A stretch of DNA of 64,000 nt, taken from positions 57,214,870 through 57,278,869 of the forward strand of contig CM049307.1 in assembly GCA_026874595.1 (NCBI GenBank). Reading direction: 5' to 3'. Each line of letters begins with the position of its first letter. Positions within the stretch are counted from its first letter, which is position 1. Below, piece by piece: positions 47,086 to 60,470 of this stretch. The notes below the pieces were generated by a model that was given only the letters and a program-made list of their open reading frames with translations, was not told the origin of the DNA and ran no database searches. Source of the DNA: Sipunculus nudus. Lineage: Eukaryota; Annelida; Sipuncula; Golfingiida; Sipunculidae. Both the position numbers and the translations under genes were made by a program.

Positions 47086-47841
47086 CAGAGGACATGAAGA
47101 CCCATGTATGGACTACTCTTTGTTAGGGATCTGTCGTGCACGCTCAAATTCGGACCTCCGGTCACGCGGCCTTATTAACAGACACATGTGGACTACATAA
47201 TACGCAAAGCCATAACAAGGTGTTAAACGGCTCAAATGGAGGTACTGAGACCGTGTGCTGGGACGGAAACTTTTGTTAAAAACAAATTGTATAAAGCTGA
47301 TTGTGTGAAAGAATAGGCACGATATTGCTGCCGAAAATGTCCCTTTAAAATAAGGATTCACAGTACACGTATGTATGGCCTATATACATTTGTCTTCGCG
47401 CGCGCACGCGCCCGCGCGCACTTACACACACATACCCTCACACAAAACACACATACCGAAAACACAGAATTATAGACATCTCTAATGCACCAATCTTCAT
47501 ACATTAATGCAATGCAGGATTTTATTCATATAGCGTACATGGGTACAAAGCGATGACGGGGGGGGGGGGGGGGGGGGCTGTGTTCGAAAGGGTGTCCATC
47601 AACTCCTTTCAAAGTTAGATTTCAAAATATATAAATATTTAGTCAAAATAAAATATGCTTGGGACCCTTTCCGGATGGTGCATTGAGAAACGCAACATAT
47701 GAAATCACTAAACTATAACGATCTTTTGAGAGAAACCAGGTGAAATGCCCCTTAGCCGATCAGTGCTCCATCTGTCGCAGTGATTCACTATTTCCCTCAA
47801 TCTCCGCCAGATGTCTCTGCGCAAGTATACTTCGCTCGGCG

Positions 47842-47907
<66 letters not shown>

Positions 47908-49028
47908 ACGTAAGTCTCTCCTTTTAGGACAGACGGTGGTACCGATGCTTGTTAGTTCATTTAAAAATTATTGCTGCAATTAAATTTACCCGTAGGTTTG
48001 TTACTGACAGATAAATTTATGCAGGTAGGCCCCTATTTCACGGGCCATGCCATCATATCGAGTGTTTGTGGTTCAGATGCCACTATATAATTAATTGATG
48101 TAAATAAACAAAATCGGTCAATAAATATACAGGGCGCCCGGCCGCGCACGCGGGGACCCCCATATATAGCCTATGTATTTGGAATGAATGACTACAAATT
48201 TAGTACAAGGGTCCGTGTCGGCCGTTGGTAAATTATAGCTCTCGCTTGTGAAGGTTTAATGACATAATCATGATCATACTGCCAAAAAATAAACTTTATT
48301 TTACCAAAAGGTAACCACTACCATGCAGGTCTGAAACAGTATGATAAAGTTTAAATATGTCTGCCACTTGGTAACAAGGAGGAGAATAACGACAGTTTCC
48401 TTGTTCCATCCTTCGCCGCTAGATGTCGCATTGTAGGTCATGTGACTTTTGGAACACGTTACCAGGCTGTGCCAGCTGTCAACACACATGCAGACGACCT
48501 GAACAAACGGCGTTAAAGGACACGGTCTGGTAGGTTTCAGCTTTTTCATTGCAGTAATTAATTTAAATTGTTCAGCGTATGGTAACCTTTCGTAAAGAAC
48601 TTTCGAGGCCTCTTTATTTTAGAATTAAAATATGGGATTTAAAAACACTGGTGGCGGTCAAACTGAGCGTACCACACGTGGTGAACACAGCAAATTTTCT
48701 CGTGTCGTCGTAACTGTGGACACGGTTTCAGCACATTCAGCACTGAGTCGAGTCACTCGTTTAAGTTATTTTGGGGGTGGGGGTGGGGGGGGGGGGTGAT
48801 TACCCGACCAGAAACATGTTTATGCAATGTCAGCAGGATATGTTACCTGGTCCCAGCTGGAACCACCATTTTCAGTGTATGACTGTACTGAATAACCTTT
48901 ATTTCGATGTTACTTGGTCGTTAGGCGGCCGATGTAAATGTAAAAATCTGTTGTATGCCGTATGCGGAATCTGGTTTTAGATTTGTCATTGGACCTGACG
49001 TTGTCATTTCAGTCTTGGTCGAGACTAG

Positions 49029-49031
<3 letters not shown>
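47086..49031. other. Spacer upstream of the first CYSTM1-like gene
   Basis: Holds an alternating CG-rich stretch (47395-47421), poly-G (about 47558-47577), a (CT)n tract and a G-run near 48774-48797. The untranslated first exon of the CYSTM1-like gene probably lies here but could not be placed. Confidence 0.4.
47846..47906. repeat. (CT)n microsatellite
   Basis: About 30 CT units. Confidence 0.97.

Positions 49032-49063
<32 letters not shown>
49030..49063. repeat. (TA)n microsatellite
   Basis: TA dinucleotides; another TA tract with a TG tail lies at 49299-49350. Confidence 0.95.
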
Positions 49064-49067
<4 letters not shown>

Positions 49068-49294
49068 TTTTCGGTGTTTTGGTTTACATGTACATATGTT
49101 CCGCTTGTCGTTATGTACTGTTGCAGATTAATCTTTTTTTCAGGGTATGTTTTAACGTGCAGTTGACCACTATTCGTTCACTTATAAATGGAAAATTTGT
49201 ACGGAAAATGGAAAACGTGTTGCGATTATATGAGTTCGTGCAGCTGTAAAATTAAGAGTTTTGTTTTAGCCACAGAATAACAGAATTAAATGCC

Positions 49295-49351
<57 letters not shown>

Positions 49352-49612
49352 ATAATTGAATTCCATCGATCACTCAAAAATAAGTACGGGCATGAGTTAA
49401 AGTATACATGAGTTTGGAAACGTTCTGTTATATTTCCGGAATAATTATGTATTATAGTCCTTTAGACCTCAATTTATGTTTACTGGGGGTCGTTGATTAC
49501 AAGTTTGTGCAGTTCCAAAGTTTTCTGAAAATATACCCTGGTATTGTATGAATTTTGTATCTTAATTTATAAAGATACACCTATATTTTCAGACTTTCAG
49601 CCGTATTACAGG

Positions 49613-50033
49613 ATGACAGCCCCGCCGCCGCCGTACACCGAACCTCCTCCACCGTATACCCCTGGTGTCCACCCACAGCAATACGTGTCATACCCTGCCA
49701 GTCACCAACACGGCAGCTACCAGTCACAACCGATCTACCCTCCAGCCGGTGTTAACTCTTACGCCTGTTCTCAACCATTCACACATCAAAGCTACCAGGG
49801 ACCTGGAACTGTGTAAGTAAATTTACCAAATATATGATGATCAGCAATATTGTTATTTCGGAACAACATGCCAGCTGACACACCTTCAGTGTTTAGAAAT
49901 CATTGTCACTACATGAATATAGCGGTAGTATGTGTAAGGGACACAACGGGAACCCGCATATCCTTGCGGTGTATGCCAAACAAGTCCCGTCAACGGGTAA
50001 AGGGGCTCCAGCGTAGTGTCATTTTATGTTATA

Positions 50034-50096
<63 letters not shown>

Positions 50097-50511
50097 AAAT
50101 GATAATACAACATCTGTGCGTCAAGATGTAGTAATTTGAAAGAACCCCCCGATTATCAACTGCGTGTATAGGTCATCTGTTATCGGTATGCATTAAGTTT
50201 TGTTTAATATAACGGTAACCACACCAAACAAAACACACACACACACATATATATATAATCTTTCCTATTTCTACTTAGTTAATCATTGCATATTAACTTC
50301 ACACATATATTGGCATACCTTTCATTGATCATTTTAATATGTTTGTACATATTTTTGTATCTTGATATTAGATTAATCACTTAATCAATATCTCGATCAC
50401 AGGTATATGATCAGAGAGGAAGATGACCGGACCACTCGGCCAGAAGACGTGTTGTGTTGGACCTGTTGTCTCGCCACCCTTTGTTTCTGTTGTATGGACT
50501 ATATGGACTAA
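49613..50511 (+). CDS. CYSTM1: CYSTM1-like small membrane protein, paralog A
   Basis: Two coding exons, 49613-49812 and 50403-50511, split in phase 2 (donor GTAAGT, acceptor cgatcacag), give 102 residues. The N-terminus (MTAPPPPYTEPPPPYTP) has two PPPPY motifs of the kind bound by WW domains of NEDD4-type ligases. After a Tyr/Pro/Gln-rich linker comes VYMIREED, matching the VYVVEDQ block of CYSTM1. The C-terminus, LCWTCCLATLCFCCMDYMD, is the cysteine-rich membrane segment, probably palmitoylated. No signal peptide. The acceptor 20 bp before the ATG implies an upstream untranslated exon. The gene has the same structure as paralog B 11 kb downstream. Confidence 0.85.
50035..50095. repeat. (TA)n microsatellite in the paralog A intron
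   Basis: About 28 TA units. Confidence 0.97.
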
Positions 50512-50676
50512 ACCACAAGGAAGTATGTCCATCTTTATCGTTTCCCTATCACCCACACGACCTCATACAGAACTGACCTCTGAACTTTTTGTTCTTTCCT
50601 GGTTTATGGCAAAGTGTATATTACAATGTAAAGACCGACAAAAATTTCAGTTCAATCCGTCACTAGAAATCTGCAT

Positions 50677-50945
50677 TCTAATGAATGCAAGCCTCCGTCG
50701 TTCAGTTCTTCATCCCAAATTCCCAGGTTCTTGCATAAGTGACTGTAATTTTTTAATATTCCCCTGATGACGTTCCTGGATCAGGATCCACACCAAAATA
50801 TAATCTATTCTTTATTGGCCTATTCATGAAATGCCCTGATAATTTCATTAGATTCCTTTTATTATTGTGTTAGTTATGTTATGCACAAACACATGCACAA
50901 ATATACGAACGGGAATGAACGCTTACCCTCCCAGTGGAGGCAGTT
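50677..50945 (+). repeat. Short repeat R2, copy C
   Basis: Begins 'gaatgcaagcctccg' and ends 'cctcccagtggaggca'. It lies 166 bp after the paralog A stop, probably within its 3' untranslated region. The beginning GCCTCC is inverted at the end (GGAGGC), a very short terminal repeat. Confidence 0.65.
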
Positions 50946-53900
50946 AAAATATAACCATTGAAATACATATGTACGGACAATATATATATATATATGTGTG
51001 TGTGTGTGTATTTAAATATATTAGTGGTGTGCCGATTAATCGATTAAGTCGTGGATTGTTCGTTTTCTTTCAAAGTCGATCAAATTAATTGCATTTTTAC
51101 ATAATCGATTAAAAACTATATATACACACGCACATAATCTTATCCTCTCACAGATACGAACAGCATCATAAGATAGTTACCGGACATAAACCTGTTTTCT
51201 GATGATTTTTTTTTTAATTCTGTGGACGACATAGCAGAGCCATATATGACAATTGCTCAATAACTTTTTATTTATTATGATTTTTGTATGGTGATTTAAA
51301 TCATGATTTGAATCATACCAGCCCAGATAAATACTGATATGATCTTTGATTCTTATAAACAAAACAGATAAGTATTTTATCCACTACCTTTATTATAGTT
51401 AATACATTTATATGGTCGGGTGGTTTGACTCAGAGTTAATAGTCTAGTCCCAGCACTCCCAGGCTGACCTGAAGTGATCATTGTGAGAACACATGGTACA
51501 TTTGGTCCTGAGCTGCCTGCTGAGCAGAACAATGCATGTTGTGACCATCTTACTCACATACACATGCACTAAATTCGAGAAGAAAACCTTACTATGTACC
51601 AACTCTGTGCCACACATTAACACTTTAGACCAGATTTGTCAGGTATAAAACTTCAGATTGTCTATGACTGTTTGAATTAATGCAATTAGTACTTTAACCG
51701 TCTGTCAGGTGATAAATAATTGGCAGATGCAGATATATAACCACAATGTTTTTCCACTTCGTGAACGATAACCACACTGCGGATCACCATGCGGATGATC
51801 ACGATGGGCCACATGTGTTGTTTAGTGTGAATATTTTTTTTTGGTAATAGGGTTTAACATATAACTACGAGCCAAATGATAAGGTAAAAGGGCATAAGTC
51901 AACAAAGAGAAATATGCTTCTATAGTTTCATCACAATTCACAACTTTAAAAGCTTTGGGCAATTTTAAAGTAAAGAAATAGAGTCAAAGTACTTGCAGTA
52001 TTTCATTAATTAAATTATATGAAAGTTTCTAGGAGTAATTGGTTACAATATCATGTCACAGATCAGATTTACACACTACATTTTACATTAGACTGAAGTA
52101 TGTTCATACAAGTGGGTGCATGCACCTTGGCTAATGACCTTTTAAACCGGAAGCAGTATCTTTTTTTTTTAAACTTCGTATTATTTGCACTTGATGTACT
52201 CATATAATGTTTAAGTAACAATTTCGTTTCATACATGACATTTATCAATCTAAACATTAATATTTTACATATATATGTGGATCATTGTGCTCATTTGGAA
52301 ATCAGGGTCGTTTTCAAAAGTTTCAGGGCAATTTTTTTTCCGTCCGTGTGATATTTCCTCCCTTACGCCTATGGTCCACAGTGTGTAATATCTTAATAAT
52401 TGAAGCAATACTACACATAGGCTGATTTGCACACACGCCCACAAAGATTTGTGTACCAGAGAGCACGTGCGCCTGCAGATGAACTTGCCTGCATTAACTG
52501 ATAGCGTACCCTTTTGTAAGCCTGTGACCAACTGACATGTGACGTCACGGATCAACTGTCTGAATGTATGGAATATACATGAGGTCTCCGCTTAAGGCGC
52601 CATCTACTTATCATTGGGTAAACAAAATACCAGTGCGAAAAGCCCACCAGATTGTTTACATATATATGTACGTCCAAAATCACTGGAATACATCTTTTTG
52701 AAGTACCACATTCTCTAAACAAAACTGAGGTATCGCAACTCCGTATGTTTTCTATTGTTGCATACAATGAAACAATCTGCTAGCGAATAATTTGTTATCA
52801 ATAAAGAATTACGTAACCAATACGTTATCTATATAACTAAAATGCATGTAAACCGGCTAACTGTTAAACCAAGGTAAAATAAACTTTATTTGAGACGTAT
52901 ATGACAGGATACAGAATAATTACACCATATTAAGTTTCTTTCATCACTGAATTGTTATTAAATATGTGGTGTGAAAACAATTATGCCGCTCAAACTTATT
53001 AATTATGTCGCTCAAATTAATCTTTAACAGTGATATTTATTTATTTATTTATTAAAGTATATGTTTTAAGTATTTTATCAGTTTTCATTATCCATTTGAG
53101 AACCTTAATTTATTACAACGCTGCTTGAAATATTATCCAGCTCAATGTGGTTTAACCTAATCGGGCGGGGGGGGGGGGGGGGGGCATTTAGTCAATAGAA
53201 CTTTTTAAAATAGAAACACATTGAAATAAACCTGCCTGAGATATTTCCTCTGTTTAGCAAATGTGTATAGATGTTGAAACGAAGCAAACTAGATCACTCT
53301 ACACAAAAATCATAATAATCAGTTTAAGATTTTAAATGGTATTTATCGATGATCGAACATGATGGAAACAGTGAGTCAGTGTATGCTCCGTTACTAATGT
53401 CAAATTTGGGGGGGGAATCAAATAAATAATTGCGAGGGCGCAGGGTCTATCTCAAAGCAGCATCGATTCGGTATCTATGCTTCAAATCTGCTTTCTACGC
53501 TTGTGAAAAAAAAATAATTAATGCAAGGGTCAGGATCTATCTTTATGCAGCAGTAAAGCAACATATACTCCAAACCTGCTCTATTGCCTCTGCGTAAATA
53601 CACCAAAAAACATCATCACCATTAAGGCTATTTCAGGAGAGCACACATTCAGTATATCTGCTGAAAATGCACTGAGGTGCAGCAGTAATAAAGCATATGC
53701 TCTATAACTGCTGATCCTCTTATGCAGCAGAGACGGAGCAGTATAACTAGCAGGTAGAGACATCTGCTGTTTTACTGCTTTATGCATTTATCAGCATAAT
53801 ATGAGTATATTCGCAGCAGAAATACAGCATATGCTCCAAAAGCAGCATATGCTGAAATTTGGTACAGGTTGCACTACCAACAAATGGATGCTAGTGGATT

Positions 53901-54101
53901 GATGGTTTGATTATGAATACCGAGTACATGTCAGGCTATTTCACTGGGGTCAATCTTTAAGGTACTAGTATACAGCAGATTCCATTTTAATATAGAAAGT
54001 AGATGGAATTATCGATTAATAATCGATGATCAGTCATTCTTATTTTCAATCACTGATTATGATTTTAAACCTATAATTCCTACCACTTATATACTAGTAT
54101 A
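50946..54101. other. Gene-free stretch
   Basis: Includes a TA/TG tract at 50983-51010, poly-G at about 53165-53184 and, at 53400-53870, many degenerate copies of a short phrase like 'gcagcatatgct' spaced about 20-80 bp. No exon was supported. Confidence 0.45.
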
Positions 54102-54103
54102 TA

Positions 54104-55611
54104 CCGTATTTTCTTGAACAGGCGCTGGGCCTTAAATAGTCGCCTATCTTATTTAGTCGCCGGGGCAAAACAATGTCCCAGAAAAATAAACGCCGGCCTT
54201 TAATAGACCCCGGTCTTGTTAAGAGGCCTGGTGTCAGACTAGTTGCCATGTTTGCGACTAGATGTCTTTTCCCGTCACTGTAATTGGTGCATTTACCAGT
54301 CAAATCGACCGGAGATTGATATGAATTTCGGTTTGTATTGATAATATGTTTAATTCCTCTATAAATCTTTCTCTTTTTTTCTTATGTGTATGCCTGTTTC
54401 CATAAGTGACACCAAATGATCCCGATTTGTCTATTATAATTTAAGCCGATCACCGGTTCTAATAAACGCCACACGATCACTAATGAAGGTTAACACTATC
54501 AGTGCTGTCAAGCTATGTAAAAAAGTAGTACCGCTTGCCACAAGCGTCTACCTCTGGTTGAACACAACTGTTCAAATAATTTTTGGCACATATTTCTTGT
54601 GTAACATGATTGCACCAAGTGATGGTGTGAAGGGGTACAGTTTGATGCTACTTTCAAGCCAAATAATGCTCCTTGCTTTCATTTTAGAAGCGATTTCAAG
54701 TGTTACCAAAACCACGCTTCTGAATTAATCTTAAAATAGTATTTACACTTGTCGACAACTATAAATTCAGTGGAATATTCTCCGCAGTAAATGTCACATA
54801 CCAGTATATACCAGGTCGGAATCGCCTGAATACGCTGTTTCAAGCTTACTCAGTTAATGTCGGATAGAAAGTATCATGAAACTAATTACGCACTGTTGTT
54901 ATACGTACCAACCTCCAATAATTCGATGGAACCAATGTTACCAGTTGTACACGGTGTACAGTTAATGGATAAGCCACCCCGTGTTTGGTGTACAGAAGCT
55001 CGTGTACGCTTGAATACGCTGTGTTAAGCTGACTCAGTTAATGTCGGATAGAAAGTGTCATGAAACTAATTACGCACTGTTGTTATACGTACCAACCCCC
55101 AATAATTCGATGGAACCAATGTTACCAGTTGTATGTGGGACACATTAAATGGAAGAGCCACCCCGTGTTCAGAGGGAAACAATGTTACCAACTGCGCTCG
55201 GTGTAAAATATATGAAACATCCACATGACACACCGGGGTACCTTGTTTCGAGAGGCCAGCGCAGTCGGATTCTTGTTGACAACTGCAATCTCTCGCCGTG
55301 ATTCCCTGTAAATCCTTATTATGGTGCGTGATTGTAGAGACTGCGCGTGTCCCATATCCCTATGGCATCAAAGGAAATGTTATAAACACAATCCTTGTAC
55401 CGGCGATGTTTTCACTTGTGTCCCTCAGTAGTGACCGATGGGTTTATTGTTTTTGACGTGTTCTTTTTCTTTGTTTAGTTTTGTCTGACAAGCCTGATAC
55501 TGTCTTCTTTTAATTAACGCTGGCCTTAAATAGAAGCCGGCCTTGTTTAGACGCCGGATGAAAGCAGCATCTGAAAAAAATAAACGCCCGGGCGTCTATT
55601 CAAGGAAATAC

Positions 55612-55613
<2 letters not shown>
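54104..55613. mobile_element. pogo-like non-autonomous transposon, 1510 bp
   Basis: Inverted ends CCGTATTTTCTTGAA and TTCAAGGAAATACGG with TA on each side (54102-54103, 55614-55615). Subterminal sequence on both sides repeats 'cttaaatag' and 'aataaacgcc' phrases. An internal 81-codon ORF (54483-54728) has no transposase motif. It contains a direct duplication at 54827-55196. CCGTATTT ends with a TA duplication fit Tc1/mariner-pogo elements. Confidence 0.75.
54827..55196 (+). repeat. 184-bp direct duplication inside the pogo-like element
   Basis: The sequence from 'tgaatacgctgt' to 'ggaaccaatgttaccag' occurs at 54827 and 55011, with few differences over about 130 bp. Confidence 0.85.
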
Positions 55614-55670
<57 letters not shown>

Positions 55671-55700
55671 TTATATATAACTTGTATATATATATATATA
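55614..55700. repeat. (TA)n microsatellite
   Basis: TA dinucleotides adjoining the pogo-like element, with short interruptions. Confidence 0.95.
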
Positions 55701-58036
55701 CACACACTTTGTATATATATAGTTGGTGCAATTAATAATTATTGTATACATGTATTTCCGTGGGTAACATACTTCTTTTGTTATATTTTTTTTCGAAAAT
55801 CTGACACCAAAGGGGGCCATAATACATATGCATACAAAACGGCAAGTTAAGAGCAACTGGAGTTAGTTCTTGTGAGCCAGAATTTCTTATGAGCCACAAG
55901 TTCTCATAAGTCGTGCAAACGGGATATCCTGGGGAACTTTTCCTGTTTTAAACGCCACAAGATAGTACATCCGCGTTAAAAATGTCGTCAGGGTATGTAG
56001 CACTTATGAAAGTGCCTAAACGAACTTTGCAGTCGTCCACCCACCCCATGACAAAATTCTTAAGTCCGCCCCTGTCTGCCTTGTGCATTATGCGTTGTTT
56101 TATGCTCAATCGAACATTGGCACAACTTGGTTCATGTATGACGCAGAAATTCATCCTGAGTTATGTAAGCACCGACTAGATTATTAGATATGATCAGTGA
56201 TCTTATTTTTATCGTGGCACGTCCTAGTACTGTGCCAGTATGTGATTAAATATACAAGATCATGTGTACAAACAATCCATAATTAGAACTGAGACTTACT
56301 AATTGAAATTACAGGAAAAAAAATAATAATATAATACCGTTAATAACCACTATCTTGATAATCTATTGTCTCTTTCTGGTCCATATTGTCCTCTGGGTTT
56401 AAATAGAATTCGATGATGATGTAGGGACGTTGGTCGGATCGCATGCTTGATTACAGTGTTAAACCCTTGCCTGCCTTTACTGCACCTGGGGTCGGTGACT
56501 TGGCATCTGAATATAGGGTTAATTATTACCCTGGCATAAGAGGAGTGACTGTTGGTGGCGGCCAGCGCCATGCAAGAAGCAGGACTCCCTGATACGCGGT
56601 CAATATGATAAATACAGCCCCGCGAGGACACGGACCTGATAAGTGATAACAAGGGACCACACACACGCGCCATATCGCATTGTGCTTTATCTGTGACTTC
56701 ATAGCAGGGGCTCACAGGTGTCGGTTTTGGTCAGGTAACTTCAGGACATCTTAAGACTTGTGGAGATCAATATACCTACCCATTGTGATACCCCATTCAC
56801 TGGATAATTTGGATTTTAAATTTGGTAAGTTAATAATACAATCTATTGTTTCCCTACAGTACCTTGGTCCGCTAGACCATACAGGATTAATTATCCACGT
56901 GTGCTTGTTTATAGGTAAACAATGCCGATTTTATCGTTAAAGATGTGAAATTTCTTTAACACAACGAAAAATAATTTATATATAGCTCTTTTCATTGAGA
57001 CGAGAATAAAATATGTCAGTAACTGGTGAAAAAGTTACTGGAATTCCATGAACACAGATTATTTTAATCTTTTTTAAACATTATGTATTTGTGTATTGTT
57101 TGGATTTATTTTGCTTGGTGTCGTATTGCAAGAGTATACACATATACCACACATCTGAGCATAATGCATTGTATAGTTTTTGGTAAATACTATGGTGTTA
57201 TAAGTAAGAATAACGTAAAAAATATGAAGATAATGTTCACCAAAAAAAAGTACGGTGGCTCCAAATATCGTTATATGTAACTTAAAAATAGGATTGACAT
57301 AAAAACGAGGATTTGTGGACTTTATATACACGACATATGGGTTTGTTTTCTCTTTTAAGAATATCTTATTTCCATTAAAGATCTATATAACTTATTCTTC
57401 CTAATAAAAGCTAGCAGTATCCATTTTCACATGGATAGGTATATGATAATATGAATTTATAATTCAGGAGAGTTTGTCATCTATACAAACTGCAACCATC
57501 TTTTTTTAACTATTCTGTACATGATCTCTTGGATAGAGTTTAGTTAGTATGGATAACAGGTAAAATAAAAATAACCCTCTTGGATCACACTCATCACAAC
57601 GTGTCTTTGACAGTTTAGACATCAGTGAGATTACGATCTCCATGCTGATGACGTCACCATGGTGGTGACAGCCGCGTATGTCAGATCTAGGGCGGTTATT
57701 GTTTATCGTTACAGGCCGCCTGCTCCTTGGACCAGATGAAACCATACATCAGCTAATGTAAAGCAAACTACCTGATTTTGTAACTCCCCTACAGACATCG
57801 AATCGATGTACATAAATAGGTGTATTACACAAAAGATGATGAAAAAGACTTTATGTATCTAGGTTTATCCCATCAATAATATGATTGTATTTACTTGTTT
57901 AAATGCTCGCACTCTAATGGTGTCGGTATATTCTGTGTTGTATGTAAGAGAATATGTGTCTTCTATTTATATCTTGTTGCTTCTTACATTGTTAGTTTTG
58001 GTAAACTCGGTAATCTGTGAAAAAACAGACGACTCA
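55701..58036. other. Gene-free stretch
   Basis: ORF 56350-56715 (minus, 121 codons) is the longest here. It lies in a somewhat GC-richer patch but lacks domain or splice support. Confidence 0.4.
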
Positions 58037-59400
58037 TTTTGAGCCCATGAGCTGACTGTAAGTCATGTGAGAAAAGCGATCACTCTTTTCCGTCTTCCGT
58101 CCGGCCATCCGGTCGTCATACGTTAACAGAGCACAAATCGTAAACGCTGGCCCTGGAATCTTCTCACTTGACATCCATAGAGCCCCATGAAAAATCTCCT
58201 TGGAAACCTGATATTAAGTGTCTGTTACCCATATCCTCTGAGCTATGGGGCTCATAAGTACCCCCAGAATAATGAACAATTTGATACAAAAGCTCCAGTA
58301 TCTGAACAAATAACTGGTCACCATGATTCTTTGCATTCGTGTTGATCATGAGTGTTTCATCAGTTTCTGCAGGCTGGTGGCACCACCTGTTCGATTTTTT
58401 ACGCATTGTTTCTCTATTTTTGAGACCTTAACGATGCGGTCGTCTGTTAACAGGGCACAATTCGTAAACACTGGACCTAGAATCTTTTTACTTGACATGC
58501 TGAGAAGTCCGTGCAAAGACTCCTTGGACACCTGATTGGGTCTCTGTTACCCATATCCACCGAGCTTTGGGGCTCAGAATTTATTAGCAGAATAATCGAC
58601 AATTTGATACAAACGCTCAAGTATCTAAACAACTAATGCATTGATCACCATGGTTCTTTGCATGCTTATTGACCATGGAGGTTTTCATCAGTTTCTGCAG
58701 ACTGGTGGCGCCACCTGGATTTTTTTCGAATTTTTACGCATTTTATCGCTTAGCTTACTGTAAGTCATCTGAGCTATAGCGATCGATCTTTGTCCGTCAG
58801 GCTGCCTAGCTGTCTGTCCGTAAACAGGGCACAAACCGCAACCGATGGACCTGGAATCTTCTCACTTAACATCCAGGGTGGTCAATGAAAAATCTCCTTG
58901 AAGCTAGAATTAGGTCACTGTGACGTATATCCTCTGAGCGACGGTGCTCGTGAGTACCCTGCAGAATAAACAAAATTAGATACAAAAGATTCAATGTCTG
59001 ATAAACTAATGCATTGATGGCCATGATACATATTGATCAAAAAGTGTTTCATCATTTCCTGAAGACTGGTGGTGCCACCTGTATTTTTCTAATTTCGACG
59101 CATTTTTCTCTGTACTTTTGACACCTTCAGACCCTGAAATTAGGTCATTGTGACCTATATTCTCCAAGTTACGGGGCATAATTTCCAGAAATAATGCAAA
59201 ATACACACGAATTGCCAGATTCTTTAGGAACGGCTGAATGTATTGTCGTCAAATTTGGTGTGTTTATGGATCTTGAATAACTTAAGCTAATATGCATGAA
59301 CGATGATGCCACATACATTATCTTAATCAGTTGCCTTTGCAAAGACATTTTGTCAACATGTCAGTCGACTGAGCGTCATGACCCATGGGTCACTTGTTTC
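58037..59400 (+). repeat. Family S repeat, second array
   Basis: Starts 'gtaagtcatgtgagaaaagcg' then cgtccggcc-like sequence. Two units with gttaacag landmarks lie at about 58124 and 58447. A nested restart lies at 58748 ('gtaagtcatctgagctatag'). It ends with 'cgtcatgacccatgggtcac' near 59375-59394. GGTGGCGCCACC is intact near 58704 and altered near 58376 and 59068. Confidence 0.8.
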
Positions 59401-60451
59401 TTATATTTGCGTATAGGCTTTACATCGCCGACTTATTTATGTTTTGGCCATGATTGGCAGACCTGGTCAGGTCTGTTTGTGAAGCAAGCATTCTTTTCTT
59501 TCTGGTAGTATAAGATATTTTATAACAGAGGGATAAAAACATCTCTTTACATTTCTGACCTCCTTAAACAAACACCAAAAAGGATTTCGTTGGTTTCCTT
59601 AATATTCCCCACGTTGTCTTGAGTATACTGTATACTTATTCCTAGCGGCTCTTACGCCTTTGTATTTGTTTTCGAACATAACCCCTAGAATCGATATTAA
59701 CCCGTCCGGCCGATCTTTTAAGTAAGTTTGTAAGACTGCTTTTGTTTTATAGGAAACCGTCCGTATTCGTCATATTTAGAAAGACCCGTCCATTCTTTCG
59801 ATGAATTAACAAGCTTCCGTGATAAAATCTAGACTACCAATTACCGAAAAGCATGGCTTTACTGTCACAGTTAAACCTGTGTAATAAAACCATTCATGGG
59901 ACTGGCCGAAACTGGTGGTTTGTATTCACAGATGGTTTTATTAAACAGGCCAGTTATAATCAATATGAATTTTTCACATAAGGGTTGATTTGATAGAAAA
60001 GTGGGTTTTCAGACAAGTTCCACTGTGTTATTATTAGCCAGGCTGGTATACAAGCTGCGGTTAATGTCCCACGGAAATGTCACATCGCCAAGTGCTCCGG
60101 GGATAAGTTGTTTGCAATGCCATTTTAGGTCCATAAATTAATGTCATGGTAACGTCTAACAATATCTGCAGTCAGTCTGATAAATGCACATTTGAGTATC
60201 TTGGACATGGTTGCTGCAAAGTCCGTACATGGAGGGTAAGAAATAAATTAATGTTGAAAAATGAATTAATTGATCACGTTATATAGCTTTGTTTACTTAT
60301 ACTGCACAATTATATATAATTTGCAGATAACATTTCAACTTTATGATTACTTGAGCCATGGCTAAATATGCAGCAAGGGAAAGAAACTGCTATCGGTCAC
60401 AAGTCACTCGGTGGCGCTTTCATATGTGAAAATGTTATCCTTTTTTTTCAG
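59401..60451. other. Spacer upstream of CYSTM1-like paralog B
   Basis: A donor-like GGAGG|GTAAGA at 60231-60241 could end an untranslated first exon whose intron closes at the acceptor ttttttcag (60451). No TATA box was recognised. Confidence 0.4.
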
Positions 60452-60470
60452 AATACAGAAGCCGTGAAAA

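Noticed and set aside
56350-56715. 121-codon minus-strand ORF
   Set aside because: Moderately GC-rich chance frame; no motif, no splice sites, no partner copy.
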